A DNA stretch of 64,000 bases from Octadecabacter arcticus 238 (GTDB lineage: Bacteria > Pseudomonadota > Alphaproteobacteria > Rhodobacterales > Rhodobacteraceae): NCBI RefSeq assembly GCF_000155735.2, contig NC_020908.1, positions 811,001 to 875,000 of the forward strand. Reading direction: 5' to 3'. Position numbers and translations under genes: made by a program. A model generated the notes under the pieces. It saw only the letters and a program-made list of their open reading frames with translations, searched no databases and was not told the origin of the DNA. Positions 9,042 through 18,371 of the stretch are shown one piece after another (within the stretch, counting starts at the first letter, position 1; each line of letters begins with the position of its first letter).

Positions 9042-9944
9042 ATGATCGCAGAATTTCAGCATTGGATTGACCAAAATCTCTCAAGTCAAAAAGGCAAGAC
9101 AATCCTGATCACAGGGGGGAATTCTGGAATAGGTTACTATGCTGCCTTGGCTCTGGCGAAAGCCGGTGCGCATGTCGTTATTGCAGGTCGCAACCCAGAC
9201 AAGATCGACCAAGCAATCAAGAGCATCGTAGCTGAGGGGATAGATGGACACGTCGAGGCTGGAATTGTCGATCTGGCAAGTTTGGAGTCGGTGAGACAGT
9301 ACGCAGCCCAGTTTGTTATGGACCACTCAAAGCTTGATATCCTGATCAATAACGCAGGCGTCATGATGCCACCTGAGGGCAAAACCGAAGACGGTTTCGA
9401 GAGCCAGTTCGGGGTTAACTTTTTGGGTCACTTTGCGTTAACCGGACTGCTCTTTGACCGGTTGCAATCCACCACCGGTTCACGCGTGGTGACGCTGAGC
9501 AGTATTGCGCACAGAGGGGCGCAGATCGACTTTGACAACTTACGGCTGGAAAAGCCTTACGACCAGAAACGTGAGTACTACCAAAGCAAATTGGCAGACC
9601 TTCTGTTCACCTTGGAACTTGGTCGCCGCATTGATGCAAAAGGGGCGGCTGTTCTCTCTGTTGGCTGTCATCCTGGGTTCACGAAAACCGAATTGCAGCG
9701 GCACGTTGATACGAAAATATTGGCAAAAATGACATTCATGGATGCTTGGCAGGGGACCTTGTCGACGTTGTTGGCCGCGACGGGCCCTCATGTCGCTCAA
9801 GGGGATTACTATGGGCCCGATGGGCCAGGCGAATTGGGCGGTTTCCCAGCTATTGGTGAGATCGATGCCTCTGCATTGGATACCGCCGTCGCGAAACGGC
9901 TGTGGGATGTTGGGCAGGACGTGACGGGTATTGCCTTTCCGTGA
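9042..9944 (+). CDS. Short-chain dehydrogenase/reductase family oxidoreductase
   Basis: This cytosolic NAD(P)-dependent oxidoreductase of 300 residues resembles the retinol-dehydrogenase-like SDR group; its substrate is unknown. The Rossmann nucleotide loop TGGNSGIGYYAA lies at about residue 25, NNAGVM at about 104, the catalytic Ser in TLSSIAHRG at about 152, and the YxxxK catalytic pair in YYQSK near 184. IS256 copy 1 ends only 29 bp upstream, so the native promoter has been displaced and any transcription now has to start in or near the IS end. The downstream LRR-like gene is 40 bp away and may be co-transcribed. Confidence 0.88.
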   Translation: MIAEFQHWIDQNLSSQKGKTILITGGNSGIGYYAALALAKAGAHVVIAGRNPDKIDQAIKSIVAEGIDGHVEAGIVDLASLESVRQYAAQFVMDHSKLDILINNAGVMMPPEGKTEDGFESQFGVNFLGHFALTGLLFDRLQSTTGSRVVTLSSIAHRGAQIDFDNLRLEKPYDQKREYYQSKLADLLFTLELGRRIDAKGAAVLSVGCHPGFTKTELQRHVDTKILAKMTFMDAWQGTLSTLLAATGPHVAQGDYYGPDGPGELGGFPAIGEIDASALDTAVAKRLWDVGQDVTGIAFP

Positions 9945-9984
9945 TATTGCAATTTTTAAGCAGTTTTGTCGAAGGGGTCTAACA

Positions 9985-10590
9985 ATGCCAAGCACGCATT
10001 TTGAGCGGCAGCGAACGTCCCGACGCACAATGATGATATCTGCCTTGGCGGGGGTGAGTGGTCTGGTGGCCTCCGCGACGGGCTTTTCCAAGACTGCCCA
10101 AGCCGAAGGAAATGAAAGTGCTGAGATGCCCCCAACCGAACTGATCAGGGCCCTGAGATCGATTGGAAAGCCCGTCTGTCTGGATGCTGCTGATAAATTG
10201 GCGGCATCAACTGGTACACTGGCGGAATTTGATCTGCATCTTCGGCGTGCAGGATTGAACGTAGCCGATGCAAGGGTTTTGGCAAATGGTATGATGCATG
10301 CCGACGCTGGCAATGCGCTTTTCTTGAGTTCTTTTAGCGCAAGCTATAACCTCGATTTGGGAGACGGTGGTGCCACCGCACTGGCTGAAGCTTTTCCAGA
10401 AACCATGATGGAGTTGGGACTGGTCGGTTGCTCCATTGGTGATGCAGGGGCCCACGCGATCTTGGAATGGGCTCGGACCGCGCCCAACCTCAGAATGATT
10501 TGCGTGGAGGGAAATAAAATTTCGGCCGGTGTAAAGTCGCAGTTCCAAAATCTAGCATCAGGCGGCCGTAATATACTGGTAGTGGTCTAG
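9985..10590 (+). CDS. Tat-exported leucine-rich-repeat-like protein
   Basis: The 201-residue product begins with a twin-arginine signal: SRRTMMISALAG near residue 10, then a hydrophobic stretch and an AQAEG cleavage region. The mature part has ribonuclease-inhibitor-type repeats, such as NLDLGDGGATALAEAF and MELGLVGCSIGDAGAHAIL. An in-frame ATG at 9931 overlaps the SDR gene, but AAGGGG precedes the ATG at 9985, and only that start places the twin arginines near the N-terminus. No catalytic motif is seen. A periplasmic binding or scaffold role is possible but unproven. Confidence 0.6.
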   Translation: MPSTHFERQRTSRRTMMISALAGVSGLVASATGFSKTAQAEGNESAEMPPTELIRALRSIGKPVCLDAADKLAASTGTLAEFDLHLRRAGLNVADARVLANGMMHADAGNALFLSSFSASYNLDLGDGGATALAEAFPETMMELGLVGCSIGDAGAHAILEWARTAPNLRMICVEGNKISAGVKSQFQNLASGGRNILVVV

Positions 10591-10943
10591 TCTTTGAAAA
10601 ATAGACAGAAAATGCGTACATTGCCGTCGATGAATGCATAAAGCAGCCATTAACTCTCTTGTTGTGAAATAGCGCTTTGTCCGCTGGCCTCAACCGTTCG
10701 ACGCAACACTTTAATCTTTAGGAAGAGATGGAGTGTTTGTCATGAAGTGTCATCGCAGGATTTACTATTTGGTTGAGCAACGTGCGGATATCTGGGCCCC
10801 CTCTCGGCGATGCGAGCATCGCCTGTCGGACAGTGGTTGGCAGTGCGGCGAGTCGATGAGATAGATTGGGTGTGTTTTTGACTGCCAATCATCCTCGGTT
10901 TTTTCCGTAATCTCCCCGACTGGTGGGATACACCCGCCAGATC
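10591..10943. other. Intergenic region with a 40-codon ORF and palindromic copy B
   Basis: This region of about 350 bases separates the LRR-like gene from the RTX remnant. A 40-codon ORF (10742-10864, plus strand, start MKCHRRIYYLVEQRADIW) follows a purine-rich stretch, but it runs straight through the palindromic element and has no recognised family, so it is not called as a gene. The last 80 bases before 10943 continue the open frame beyond the RTX stop only as non-RTX sequence. Confidence 0.4.
10796..10835. repeat. Dispersed palindromic element, copy B
   Basis: This copy has the cleanest hairpin, GGCGATGC GA GCATCGCC, flanked by CCCCCTCTC on the left and CTGTCGGACAGTGG on the right. The framework matches copies A and C in both flanks and stem. 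No T-run follows, so it is not a typical intrinsic terminator. It lies between genes rather than inside a recognised one. Confidence 0.65.
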
Positions 10944-13243
10944 TCATTCGAACGTATCCGCCCCAGTTCCACCGCGCAGCAAATCGTCGCCCAACCCGCC
11001 ATTGATAAAATCATTGCCCGCGTTGCCGTTCAGTTCGTCATCACCGATCCCGCCAAACAACGTATCAAACCCGTCGGCCCCCGAAATAACATCGTCACCG
11101 TCGCCGCCGAACAGATCATCCGCGCCCTGACCGCCCTGGATAACGTCATTGCCGCCGTCACCATAGACGGTATCGTTCGCAGCGTTGCCGCTCAGATTGT
11201 CGTCGCCGGTCCCGCCATACAAAATGTCTGCGCCACCCAGCCCGATGATTGTGTCGTTGTCTCCGTCGCCGTGCATCACATCCGCGCCCTGACCACCGTT
11301 CAGGATATCTGCGCCGTCGCCGCCAAACAACGTGTCGTTGCCCGCATTGCCCTTCAGGTTGTCGTCACCGCTGCCGCCGTACAAGGTATCAAAGCCGTTG
11401 AGGCCGATCATCACGTCGTTGCCAGACCCGCCATACATGTCATCAAAGCCAAGGCCACCGTTCAATTGATCGTCGCCACCCAAGCCATACAGCGTGTCGT
11501 TGCCACCGCCGCCCGACAGATTGTCAGCCCCTTGGCCGCCATCAATGCTATCGCTGGACCTGACACCCGCTACAGTAATGCCCGGCACTTCTGTAACAAC
11601 GACATCCGACGCCGCAGAGGTGACGCTTTCTGGCGTGCCTTTGCCGTCGATGTAGGACGCGACAGCAGTGATACGTGTGCCGACATCCGACGCCTTAAGT
11701 GTATACGTCGCGGCGGTCGCACCCAAAATCTGGCTGCCATCCCGCTGCCATTGGTAGGACAGCGTCCCGATCCCGTCGATGTCCTCAACGCTGGAAGATG
11801 CTGTTAAAGTTTTTCCTTGAGCGGCAAACCCGTCGATCCAGACCCGAACGGTGGGCGCGTCGTTCTCACTGCCCACCGCTGCGGTCTGCGCGCTGATGGC
11901 GGATTCTGATGCACCGCCGTCGTCAGTGTAGCTTACCGTCACCGATATCCGCCCGCCGACATCTGTCGGCGTCACGCTGTAATTTGCGCTGGTTGCGCCG
12001 TCGATATCGTTGCCGTCACGTGACCATTGGTACGACAACTTGCCGATACCGTTTTCGTATGCGAGGATCGAAACAGCAGTCAGCACGCCTCCTTCGATCG
12101 GAGTGCCGGTGATCGCAACACCTCCTGAGAGTGGGACCGCAACGCTCTGGCTCAAGGCATTCGATGTATCACCAAATTGGTTTTTGAACGTTAGTTGAAC
12201 ATCTATTTGTGCGTCAACATCAGCGGGAGTGAGAATGTATTCATCGTCATTGGCACCGTCGATTGCGCTACCGTCGCGACGCCATTGCCAGCTTATAGTT
12301 GTCTCATCTATGCCATCCACGTCAATGACATTTGCCGTATCAACGATCAGTTTTTCACCAATAACAACCCAACCTTTGATCAGCGGATTACCGGTAGCTG
12401 GAGCGTGATTAATAATCAGGTCATTTTCTAAGTAGCCATCATCAAACTGAAGCCTTTCAACGTTAATTACCGTTGCGTTGTCATCGCCTCGACGGACCAC
12501 AATGGACTCGCCCGACGTATCAATCACAAATTCAGTACTGCGGCCGTCGAAAACAGCGATGTCAAAATCCAGGCCACCGTCAAGTTGGTCAAGACCCGTG
12601 CTTGCAATGAGGATATCTGCCCCGCTCCCCCCCCATAAGGATATCGTCGCCTTCTCCGCCATTCAGATTGTCATTGCCGGAACCACCCTCAAGCGTATCA
12701 TTGCCAAGACCACCCGATAAAGCATCCTGGCCTTGTCCCCCATACAACCGATCGGAACCGGCGTCTCCTTGAATGATGTCGTCCCCAGCGGCACCTGCAA
12801 TCGTATCGTCGCCACCTAGCCCTGTCAGCCAGTTAGAATTAACATCGCCAGAAATGTCGTCGCTATTCTCAGAACCAGTTATGTTTTCTATACCGCTGAT
12901 GACATCGCCCTTAGCAAAACCAAAGTTGCCTGTTCCCGCCTCCAGATCGATGACAACGCCTTCTTGACTGACGTCCGTAAGGACGCCGTCCCGACCAAGA
13001 TCGGTCTTCGCCCTGTATGAGAGCCGATCAATACCCGCGCCACCAATGAAAGTTTCTTGGGAATCGCCTGCAATAAACAGGTCATCGCCATTTCCGCCGT
13101 CCAGAAGGGTTCTAACGTCAGTATTAAAAAGAGATACCTCTTTTTTAAACGAGAAGTTTCTTACTTCTTCGTAACCATTGTAAGTCCCGAGTGTATCGTC
13201 GCCATCGCCACCATAAAGTTTACCCCCCCTTGGGCACTGAATA
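10944..13243 (-). pseudogene. RTX (hemolysin-type calcium-binding) repeat protein, truncated and frameshifted
   Basis: The minus strand encodes a secreted RTX-type protein. It has an N-terminal block of GGxGxDxL nonapeptides, three Ig-like repeats of about 70-90 residues (each with a YQWxRDG or WQWRRDG segment and a DVG or DVD turn), and a long C-terminal block of calcium-binding nonapeptides ending GGTGADTFE then stop. The 5' end is lost at the IS30 copy, and no RTX sequence resumes beyond it. A run of eight G in the coding strand (C8 at 12627-12634) shifts the frame between the two halves. Seven G would restore GGSGADIL. Type I secretion would be the expected export route if it were intact. 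Confidence 0.85.
12627..12634. other. G8/C8 homopolymer causing the RTX frameshift
   Basis: Eight C on the plus strand read as eight G in the RTX gene. With eight, the frame runs ILMGGERGRYP and stops after the sequence leaves the RTX pattern. With seven, it reads ILMGGSGADIL, matching the nonapeptide repeats on both sides. It is either a contingency tract or a fixed loss-of-function mutation. Confidence 0.85.
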
Positions 13244-14329
13244 CTTGGATTCAAACATCAAGTGCAACGGTTGATTTGAAGGCCGCGATTTCGTCGGCCA
13301 TGGCTTCAGCGGGTGTTCTCCAACCGAGAGTTTTTCTCGGACGGTTGTTCATCAGGTTTGCAACGTCGTTCAGCCATGTTTGGCTTGCACCGTTCAGGTC
13401 AGTTCCTTTGGGCATGTACTGACGCAGCAGTCCGTTGGTGTTCTCGTTGCTGCCACGCTGCCAAGGCGCATGCGGATCGCAGAACCAGATATCGATCTTC
13501 AACCGTCTGGCGAGTTCGGGGTGGCAGGCCATTTCGGAGCCGCGGTCGTAGGTCATGCTCTTGCGCAAAGCAGCGGGTAGTCGTCTCATCTGGCGGGTGA
13601 AGCTGTCGAGCGCGGCCTCGGCCCCATTGCCGTCCATTTTGCAAAGAATGACAAAGCGTGTCTTGCGCTCGACCAAGGTCCCCACTGACGAGCGATTGAA
13701 TGCGCCCTTGATGAGGTCGCCCTCCCAATGGCCTGGTACCAGTCGCGCTTCGATCTCTTCAGGGCGGTTGATAATGCGCAATGATTCCGGGACCATAGCA
13801 CTGCCCGCCGCTGTCCTGCGCTTGAGCCCACGCTTAGGCTTCGCTTGACGCAACGCCTCGATCATCGCCGCCTTCAGCCCACCACGTGGCTGCGCGTAAA
13901 TCGCGGCATAGATGGTCTCATGGCTCACATGGGCGGATGGATCATCAGGCTTCATGAGACGCAGTCTCTGCGCAATCTGCTCAGGCGACCAGTGCAGATG
14001 TACGAGCTTGCCATGAACGAAACGATTAAGATCGCTCCCCTCCACAAGCTTGCGCTTGCGGAGGCAGCGCGCACGCCGGGCATCATAGGCCTGCCGCGCC
14101 GCTTGCGGGCAATAGCTGCCGTCTTCCTGCCGACCTCGCGCCAGCTCACGGCAGATCGTGCTCGCCGGGCGATGCAAAAGCTGGCCGATCAACCGCTGAC
14201 TGCTGCCCCTATTATGCTCGGCTAATATCACGCCACGGTCCTCGCTGCTGAGGTGCTTGCTTCGTATGTCCATCACAACATCCTATGCCCAAAGGGCTCT
14301 GAGTGTTGCATTTGAAACTTGAGCCTAAG
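13244..14329 (-). mobile_element. IS30-family insertion sequence, copy 1 (1,086 bp)
   Basis: The boundaries come from alignment with copy 2, which has a 3-bp target duplication. The ends CTTAGGCTCAAG and CTTGGATTCAAA form an imperfect inverted repeat of about 24 bases. The flanks here show no target duplication and the RTX gene does not resume on the far side, so a deletion or recombination accompanied or followed the insertion. Confidence 0.9.
13251..14276 (-). CDS. IS30-family transposase, copy 1
   Basis: This 341-residue DDE transposase has an N-terminal HTH (QRLIGQLLHRPASTICREL), the SHETIYAAIYA segment, the first catalytic Asp in WEGDLIKGA, the second in TYDRGSEM, and the Glu in RGSNENTNGLLRQY. 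It is intact. It differs from copy 2 at one visible site (RCLRKRK here, RCRRKRK there). The ATG lies about 50 bases inside the left end. Confidence 0.95.
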   Translation of the reverse strand: MMDIRSKHLSSEDRGVILAEHNRGSSQRLIGQLLHRPASTICRELARGRQEDGSYCPQAARQAYDARRARCLRKRKLVEGSDLNRFVHGKLVHLHWSPEQIAQRLRLMKPDDPSAHVSHETIYAAIYAQPRGGLKAAMIEALRQAKPKRGLKRRTAAGSAMVPESLRIINRPEEIEARLVPGHWEGDLIKGAFNRSSVGTLVERKTRFVILCKMDGNGAEAALDSFTRQMRRLPAALRKSMTYDRGSEMACHPELARRLKIDIWFCDPHAPWQRGSNENTNGLLRQYMPKGTDLNGASQTWLNDVANLMNNRPRKTLGWRTPAEAMADEIAAFKSTVALDV

Positions 14330-14399
14330 TTGTCCTAATCCGCCCACCTGAAAATTAGAGAAAAATAGAGCAGCGGACAACATCCCTGACTGTGAGTAT

Positions 14400-14583
14400 A
14401 CTATTGTAACTTGATGGCCTGACCCATTCCCTGAATGACCACGTGTCTTCCCTGTGACGTGTCGACCATCAAGTTACCCTGGCAGCGGGCGAGATGTGAC
14501 CTCATAGGAGCCTGACGGTCTTGTACCATCACAGTCCTGTCCTCTTCGATCGGTGCTCGGGCCATTCCAGTGAAAGGGTATCC
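14400..14583 (+). ncRNA. Candidate IS110 bridge-RNA region 5' of the transposase
   Basis: The segment before the IS110 transposase start is non-coding and has a perfect 12-bp inverted repeat, GTAACTTGATGG at 14406-14417 with CCATCAAGTTAC at 14466-14477. This encloses a smaller stem, CACGT at 14440-14444 with ACGTG at 14457-14461. IS110-family elements are known to encode a structured guide (bridge) RNA in the non-coding end flanking the recombinase gene, so position and folding fit. Loop assignment and RNA ends were not determined. Exact element ends are unknown because IS110 elements lack terminal inverted repeats. Confidence 0.45.
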
Positions 14584-15627
14584 ATGGACCAAGTTATCAT
14601 CGGCGTTGATACGCATAAATCTAACCACATTGCAGTCGCGATGAATACTCAAGGTGCCCGTTTGGGTGGCCTGACAATCCCAACGACTTGCCAAGGATAT
14701 CTGGACTTGGAAGTATGGGGGAGCAAGTTCGGAAGCATAAAAGCCTTTGGCATTGAGGGTACTGGCTCTTATGGCGCTGCCCTGTCTCGCGATTTGTTAG
14801 CTAAGGGCCATACGGTGCTGGACGTCATGCGGCCTAATCGCCAGCTACGCTATCTTCATGGTAAATCCGACAGTCTCGATGCAGAAAGCGCGGCTAGGTC
14901 GGTGCTGAATGGCCAAGCCACGGCCCTAGCCAAGACGCAAATCGGCGCATGCGAAATGATCCGGCACATCAAGATGGCACGCGACAGTGCGGTGAAGTCC
15001 AGGTCGCAAGCGATGATCACCTTGAAAGCGCTCATTATCAATGCGCCTGCAGAGCTGCGCGGTATGCTTGATCAAATCAAGGGCCCGATTAGCCTGATCC
15101 GCCACATAGCAGCACTTAGGCCGGGAAAAATCACATCACCAACGGCTTCTGCCAAGGCAGCCATGCGTGCGATTGCACGCAGATGGCTGAACTTGCACGA
15201 GGAAATCCACGTTCACGGGCAAGAGCTTGAACGTTTGGTCAGAGAAAAGGCCCCAGGCCTGATGAATTCCCATGGCATCTCGACAATGACCGCGGCGGAA
15301 ATGCTGATCCTCGTCGGCGACAACCCTGAGCGGATCAAATCCGAGGCAGCTCTGGCTAAACTATGCGGAGTTTGTCCAATCCCGGCTTCGAGCGGAAAAA
15401 CTAACCGAATGCGCTTGAATCGCGGCGGGAACCGAAAAGCCAATGCCGCCCTCTACATCGTTGCTGTCACCCGAATGCGGGGTCACGAAGCAACCAAGGC
15501 ATATGTAATCAAACGCACAGCCCAAGGCAAAAGCAAAAGCGAGATCAAGCGGTGCTTGAAACGTTATATTATCCGCGAGATATATCGCCAACTTTGTGTG
15601 CCAAACGGCGCAAAATCTACGCATTGA
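14584..15627 (+). CDS. IS110-family transposase (DEDD/serine recombinase)
   Basis: The 347-residue product has the RuvC-like DEDD domain at the N-terminus (IIGVDTHK, then IEGTGSYG and HGKSDSLDAE) and the Tnp2-type C-terminal domain with ILVGDNPERI, LAKLCGVCP and SSGKTNRMRLNRGGNR, where the catalytic Ser lies. An earlier in-frame ATG at 14521 would run through the structured 5' region. The ATG at 14584 gives the family N-terminus. It is intact. Immediately downstream is a 3' fragment of an IS481 element. Confidence 0.93.
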   Translation: MDQVIIGVDTHKSNHIAVAMNTQGARLGGLTIPTTCQGYLDLEVWGSKFGSIKAFGIEGTGSYGAALSRDLLAKGHTVLDVMRPNRQLRYLHGKSDSLDAESAARSVLNGQATALAKTQIGACEMIRHIKMARDSAVKSRSQAMITLKALIINAPAELRGMLDQIKGPISLIRHIAALRPGKITSPTASAKAAMRAIARRWLNLHEEIHVHGQELERLVREKAPGLMNSHGISTMTAAEMLILVGDNPERIKSEAALAKLCGVCPIPASSGKTNRMRLNRGGNRKANAALYIVAVTRMRGHEATKAYVIKRTAQGKSKSEIKRCLKRYIIREIYRQLCVPNGAKSTH

Positions 15628-15657
15628 CAAACATAGGAGCATCAGAGGGGGGATCCA

Positions 15658-15812
15658 AAGGGATGCACCGTTATGTCTTGCTCTATAATCAACAACTCCC
15701 GCAGTCTGTTCTAAAGAGAAAAACGCCCTCGCAGGCCATGAAAGACTGGCACAAACTCAAACCAAAGCTGTTTAAGAAAAACCCTTACTACCTTATGGGA
15801 TGTGACAGTTAG
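15658..15812 (+). pseudogene. IS481-family transposase, C-terminal fragment
   Basis: The last 49 codons of an IS481-type transposase (MHRYVLLYNQQLPQS, then QAMKDWHKLKPKLFKKNPYY) are nearly identical to the end of the pseudogene at 56.8-57.8 kb. Everything upstream of the His-Arg-Tyr segment is missing, with the break next to the IS110 right side. The terminal GGGATGTGACA matches the IS481 end. Confidence 0.85.
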
Positions 15813-15924
15813 GTATTAAGAAGACTTGTATTGGCTTCCCCTCCAATGCAAATTGACCTCACCGGTGGGAATGAACACGTCAAACGATCGCCGTACTCCC
15901 AACAAGCTCACTTAAGGCCACGTC

Positions 15925-16830
15925 GTGTCTCAAATTCCAGTAGTTTATAACGATGCTTACGATTTTCACGTACCGCCAACACATCGTTTTAATGGGACAA
16001 AGTTCTCTAAGCTAGTGAATCATCTTCAACGTAGTGACTTCTCTAAGCAACTGGATTTCATACACTCCTCTCCGGTGCGTTATGAAGATATTAAACGTGC
16101 ACATGCGAATGACTACGTGCAACGCGTGGCAACAGGGGCGCTATTGCGAGAGGAAGTTCGACAAATCAATTTGCCTATAAATACTCAGTTGATTAAGCGT
16201 AGTTTCCTTGCCTTAAACGGAACTTACAAAACGGCCCTGAAGGCTTTACAAACAGGCGTTGCGTGCCATGCTGCTGGGGGCACACATCATGCACATTATT
16301 CCCATGGATCAGGGTTTTGTGTATTCAATGATTTGGCATTTACTGCTCTAAACCTGATCGAACATGGCATGGTTGAGACTGTTCTGATCTTAGACTTGGA
16401 CGTACACCAGGGCGATGGAACGATAGACATATGCCATGGAAAGCGGGGTATCTATACCTGCTCGTTGCACTGCGAGCAAAACTTTCCATTTCAAAAACGT
16501 CAAGGCACTCGTGACGTACCGCTCGATAGCCACTTGGAAGACAATGCATATCTTGATCAGCTGCACCGCACTCTCGCTGACATCTCCAGAGACTTTACAC
16601 CCCAGCTCGTCTTATACGATGCGGGCGTTGATGTGTTCTTGGGTGATCAATTAGGGAATTTAGATTTGACGCTAGAGGGTATCTTCAAACGCGATTGCAT
16701 TGTTTTAGAACACTTTAAGAATTGTAATATTCCGATCGCGACCGTCATAGGCGGCGGCTATAGCCCGTCTGACACTGACATTGCCCAGCGGCATTTATCT
16801 ATATTTCGTGCAGCGATTGATGTGTTTTAA
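15925..16830 (+). CDS. Histone deacetylase/acetoin-utilisation family hydrolase
   Basis: This 301-residue product belongs to the zinc-dependent arginase/deacetylase superfamily, whose bacterial members remove acetyl or acyl groups from amines; the substrate here is unknown. The active-site pattern is complete: GGTHHAH (paired His, near residue 118), GFCVFND, the metal-binding DLDVHQGDGT near 161, the later metal Asp in YDAGVD near 232, and GGGYS near 278. The start is GTG. The base composition is more AT-rich than the flanking core genes. IS fragments sit on both sides, suggesting acquired DNA. Confidence 0.88.
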   Translation: MSQIPVVYNDAYDFHVPPTHRFNGTKFSKLVNHLQRSDFSKQLDFIHSSPVRYEDIKRAHANDYVQRVATGALLREEVRQINLPINTQLIKRSFLALNGTYKTALKALQTGVACHAAGGTHHAHYSHGSGFCVFNDLAFTALNLIEHGMVETVLILDLDVHQGDGTIDICHGKRGIYTCSLHCEQNFPFQKRQGTRDVPLDSHLEDNAYLDQLHRTLADISRDFTPQLVLYDAGVDVFLGDQLGNLDLTLEGIFKRDCIVLEHFKNCNIPIATVIGGGYSPSDTDIAQRHLSIFRAAIDVF

Positions 16831-16888
16831 TTTATTCGCCGATTTGAATGGAAGCCCGAGACGGTGAATTACATCCTAGGCTCAGGAC

Positions 16889-16969
16889 TCATAACCAAAA
16901 TATAACGGTTGCGGCGAGCATGATGGCGGAGAGGAAGACCGTTGGGCTTCTGTCATAGCGTGTTGCGAC
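16889..16969 (-). pseudogene. IS5-family transposase, C-terminal remnant (cut by IS256 copy 2)
   Basis: The minus strand reads VATRYDRSPTVFLSAIMLAA and then VIFWL before a stop, the usual C-terminus of IS5/IS427-type transposases. IS256 copy 2 is inserted in it. Across the insertion the remnant continues for a few codons (RRVAT, 18357-18371) and then joins an IS3 orfA fragment. Confidence 0.75.
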
Positions 16970-18356
16970 GAGTTATTGTCAAATCTGGTGTTTGAGTATT
17001 GTTGGTCATGCGGTGATCTGGTCGGGGTTTGTGGTTTCGATTCCGTCTTTGAACGTGACGCCTGTGATGACTTTTGCGAGGTAGTCAAAGCCGCGTAGCT
17101 TCCTCCAATTTTGCTCAGCACATTGCCCCAGTTTGAACATCATGTGCAGCATGCCATCGCGTGACAGGCAGCCCTTTGAACGCTTGGTACGATGCCGGAT
17201 CGTCGCGAAGGCCGATTCAATTGGATTGCTAGTGCGGATGCTTTGCCAATGCTGCGCCGGGAAGTCGAAGAATGCCATGAGTTCCTCACGATCTTTTTGC
17301 AGGCATAGTGTGGCCTTGGGGTATTTGGGTTCGTAGGTTTTGATGAACAGATCGAACGCCTTTTCTGCATCGACTTTGGTCTCGGCCTGCCAGATGTCGT
17401 GCAGCGCGGCCTTGGCTTTTGGCTGAGACAGCTTGGGTAAACAATTGAGCACGTTCATCGTTTTGTGTTGCCAACAGCGTTGATGGCGGGTCTCAGGATA
17501 GACTTCGTCCATGGCCGCCCAAAACCCCATGGCACCGTCCCCGATGGTCAGTTTGGGCGCATTCATGCCTCGGCTTTTGAGGTTAAGCAGAACCTCGCGC
17601 CAGCTCTGCGTGGACTCGCGCACCCCATCCTCAATTGCCAGAAATCGCTTCTTGCCACGGGCAGTTACCCCAATAATAACAAGGGCACAGAGCTTGTCAT
17701 CCTCGCCCCGAAGGCCGCTGTGAACGCCGTCGGCCCAGATATAGACGATGGGCTCGTCATCTAACTCAGCGCCTTTCCAAGCCTCGTATTCATTGGCCCA
17801 ATCGCGTTTTAAACGCGAAACCGTATTAGCCGACAAGCCAACGGCATCTGGGCCCAGAAGAACCTTGAGGGCGGGAGCCATCTCGCCGCTGGAGATCCCT
17901 TTGAGGTAAAGCCATGGCAAGGCCGCTTCCAGCGTCTTCGTGCGGCGCACATAGGGCGGCACCAGGGCAGACCGGAATGTCACCGGTGTGCCGTCCTTGG
18001 ACCGAACCTTTGGAATGCGCACGCTCACAGGGCCAATGCCCGTTTGAAACGGGCGGGCCGGATGATGTCCGTTACGCACGACTGCCGCGTGACCGGCATC
18101 GGTGCGTAAGCCGGTAAATTGCGCCAAATAACTGACAAGCTCAGCCTCAACTGCTGTCGCGATCAATTGTTGTGCTCCCGTTTTCAGCAACTCCGTCAAC
18201 GCGTCCGTCATCTCGTCTCGACGCGCAAAATCAACAATGTTAGTAGTTCCCATGGTGGTGTATCTCCTTTGGTTGGGCTGCTGTCTTCCAACAACAATTC
18301 AACCAGATACGCCGCCAACCTTCAAACCACTCAAACACCAGATTCAGTCATAGCTC
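16970..18356 (-). mobile_element. IS256-family insertion sequence, copy 2 (1,387 bp)
   Basis: The element is flanked by an exact 9-bp target duplication, TGTTGCGAC, at 16961-16969 and 18357-18365, and has the same terminal inverted repeats as copies 1 and 3. Its target was already an IS5/IS3 remnant. The intact duplication and near identity to copy 3 indicate a recent transposition. Confidence 0.96.
17006..18253 (-). CDS. IS256-family transposase, copy 2
   Basis: This 415-residue mutator-type transposase is full length, identical to copies 1 and 3 except for Thr in place of Ala in the KLTIGDG segment just before the second catalytic Asp. The other motifs (WADGVHSG, RCWQHKT, NPIESAFATIRH) are unchanged, so it is probably still active. 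Confidence 0.95.
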   Translation of the reverse strand: MGTTNIVDFARRDEMTDALTELLKTGAQQLIATAVEAELVSYLAQFTGLRTDAGHAAVVRNGHHPARPFQTGIGPVSVRIPKVRSKDGTPVTFRSALVPPYVRRTKTLEAALPWLYLKGISSGEMAPALKVLLGPDAVGLSANTVSRLKRDWANEYEAWKGAELDDEPIVYIWADGVHSGLRGEDDKLCALVIIGVTARGKKRFLAIEDGVRESTQSWREVLLNLKSRGMNAPKLTIGDGAMGFWAAMDEVYPETRHQRCWQHKTMNVLNCLPKLSQPKAKAALHDIWQAETKVDAEKAFDLFIKTYEPKYPKATLCLQKDREELMAFFDFPAQHWQSIRTSNPIESAFATIRHRTKRSKGCLSRDGMLHMMFKLGQCAEQNWRKLRGFDYLAKVITGVTFKDGIETTNPDQITA

Positions 18357-18371
18357 TGTTGCGACGCGTCG

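Noticed and set aside
10923..11807. Plus-strand 294-codon ORF rich in Val, Ala and Ile
   Set aside because: It is the antisense of the RTX nonapeptide repeats. The regular Val/Ala pattern comes from the repeat on the other strand, and it matches no family.
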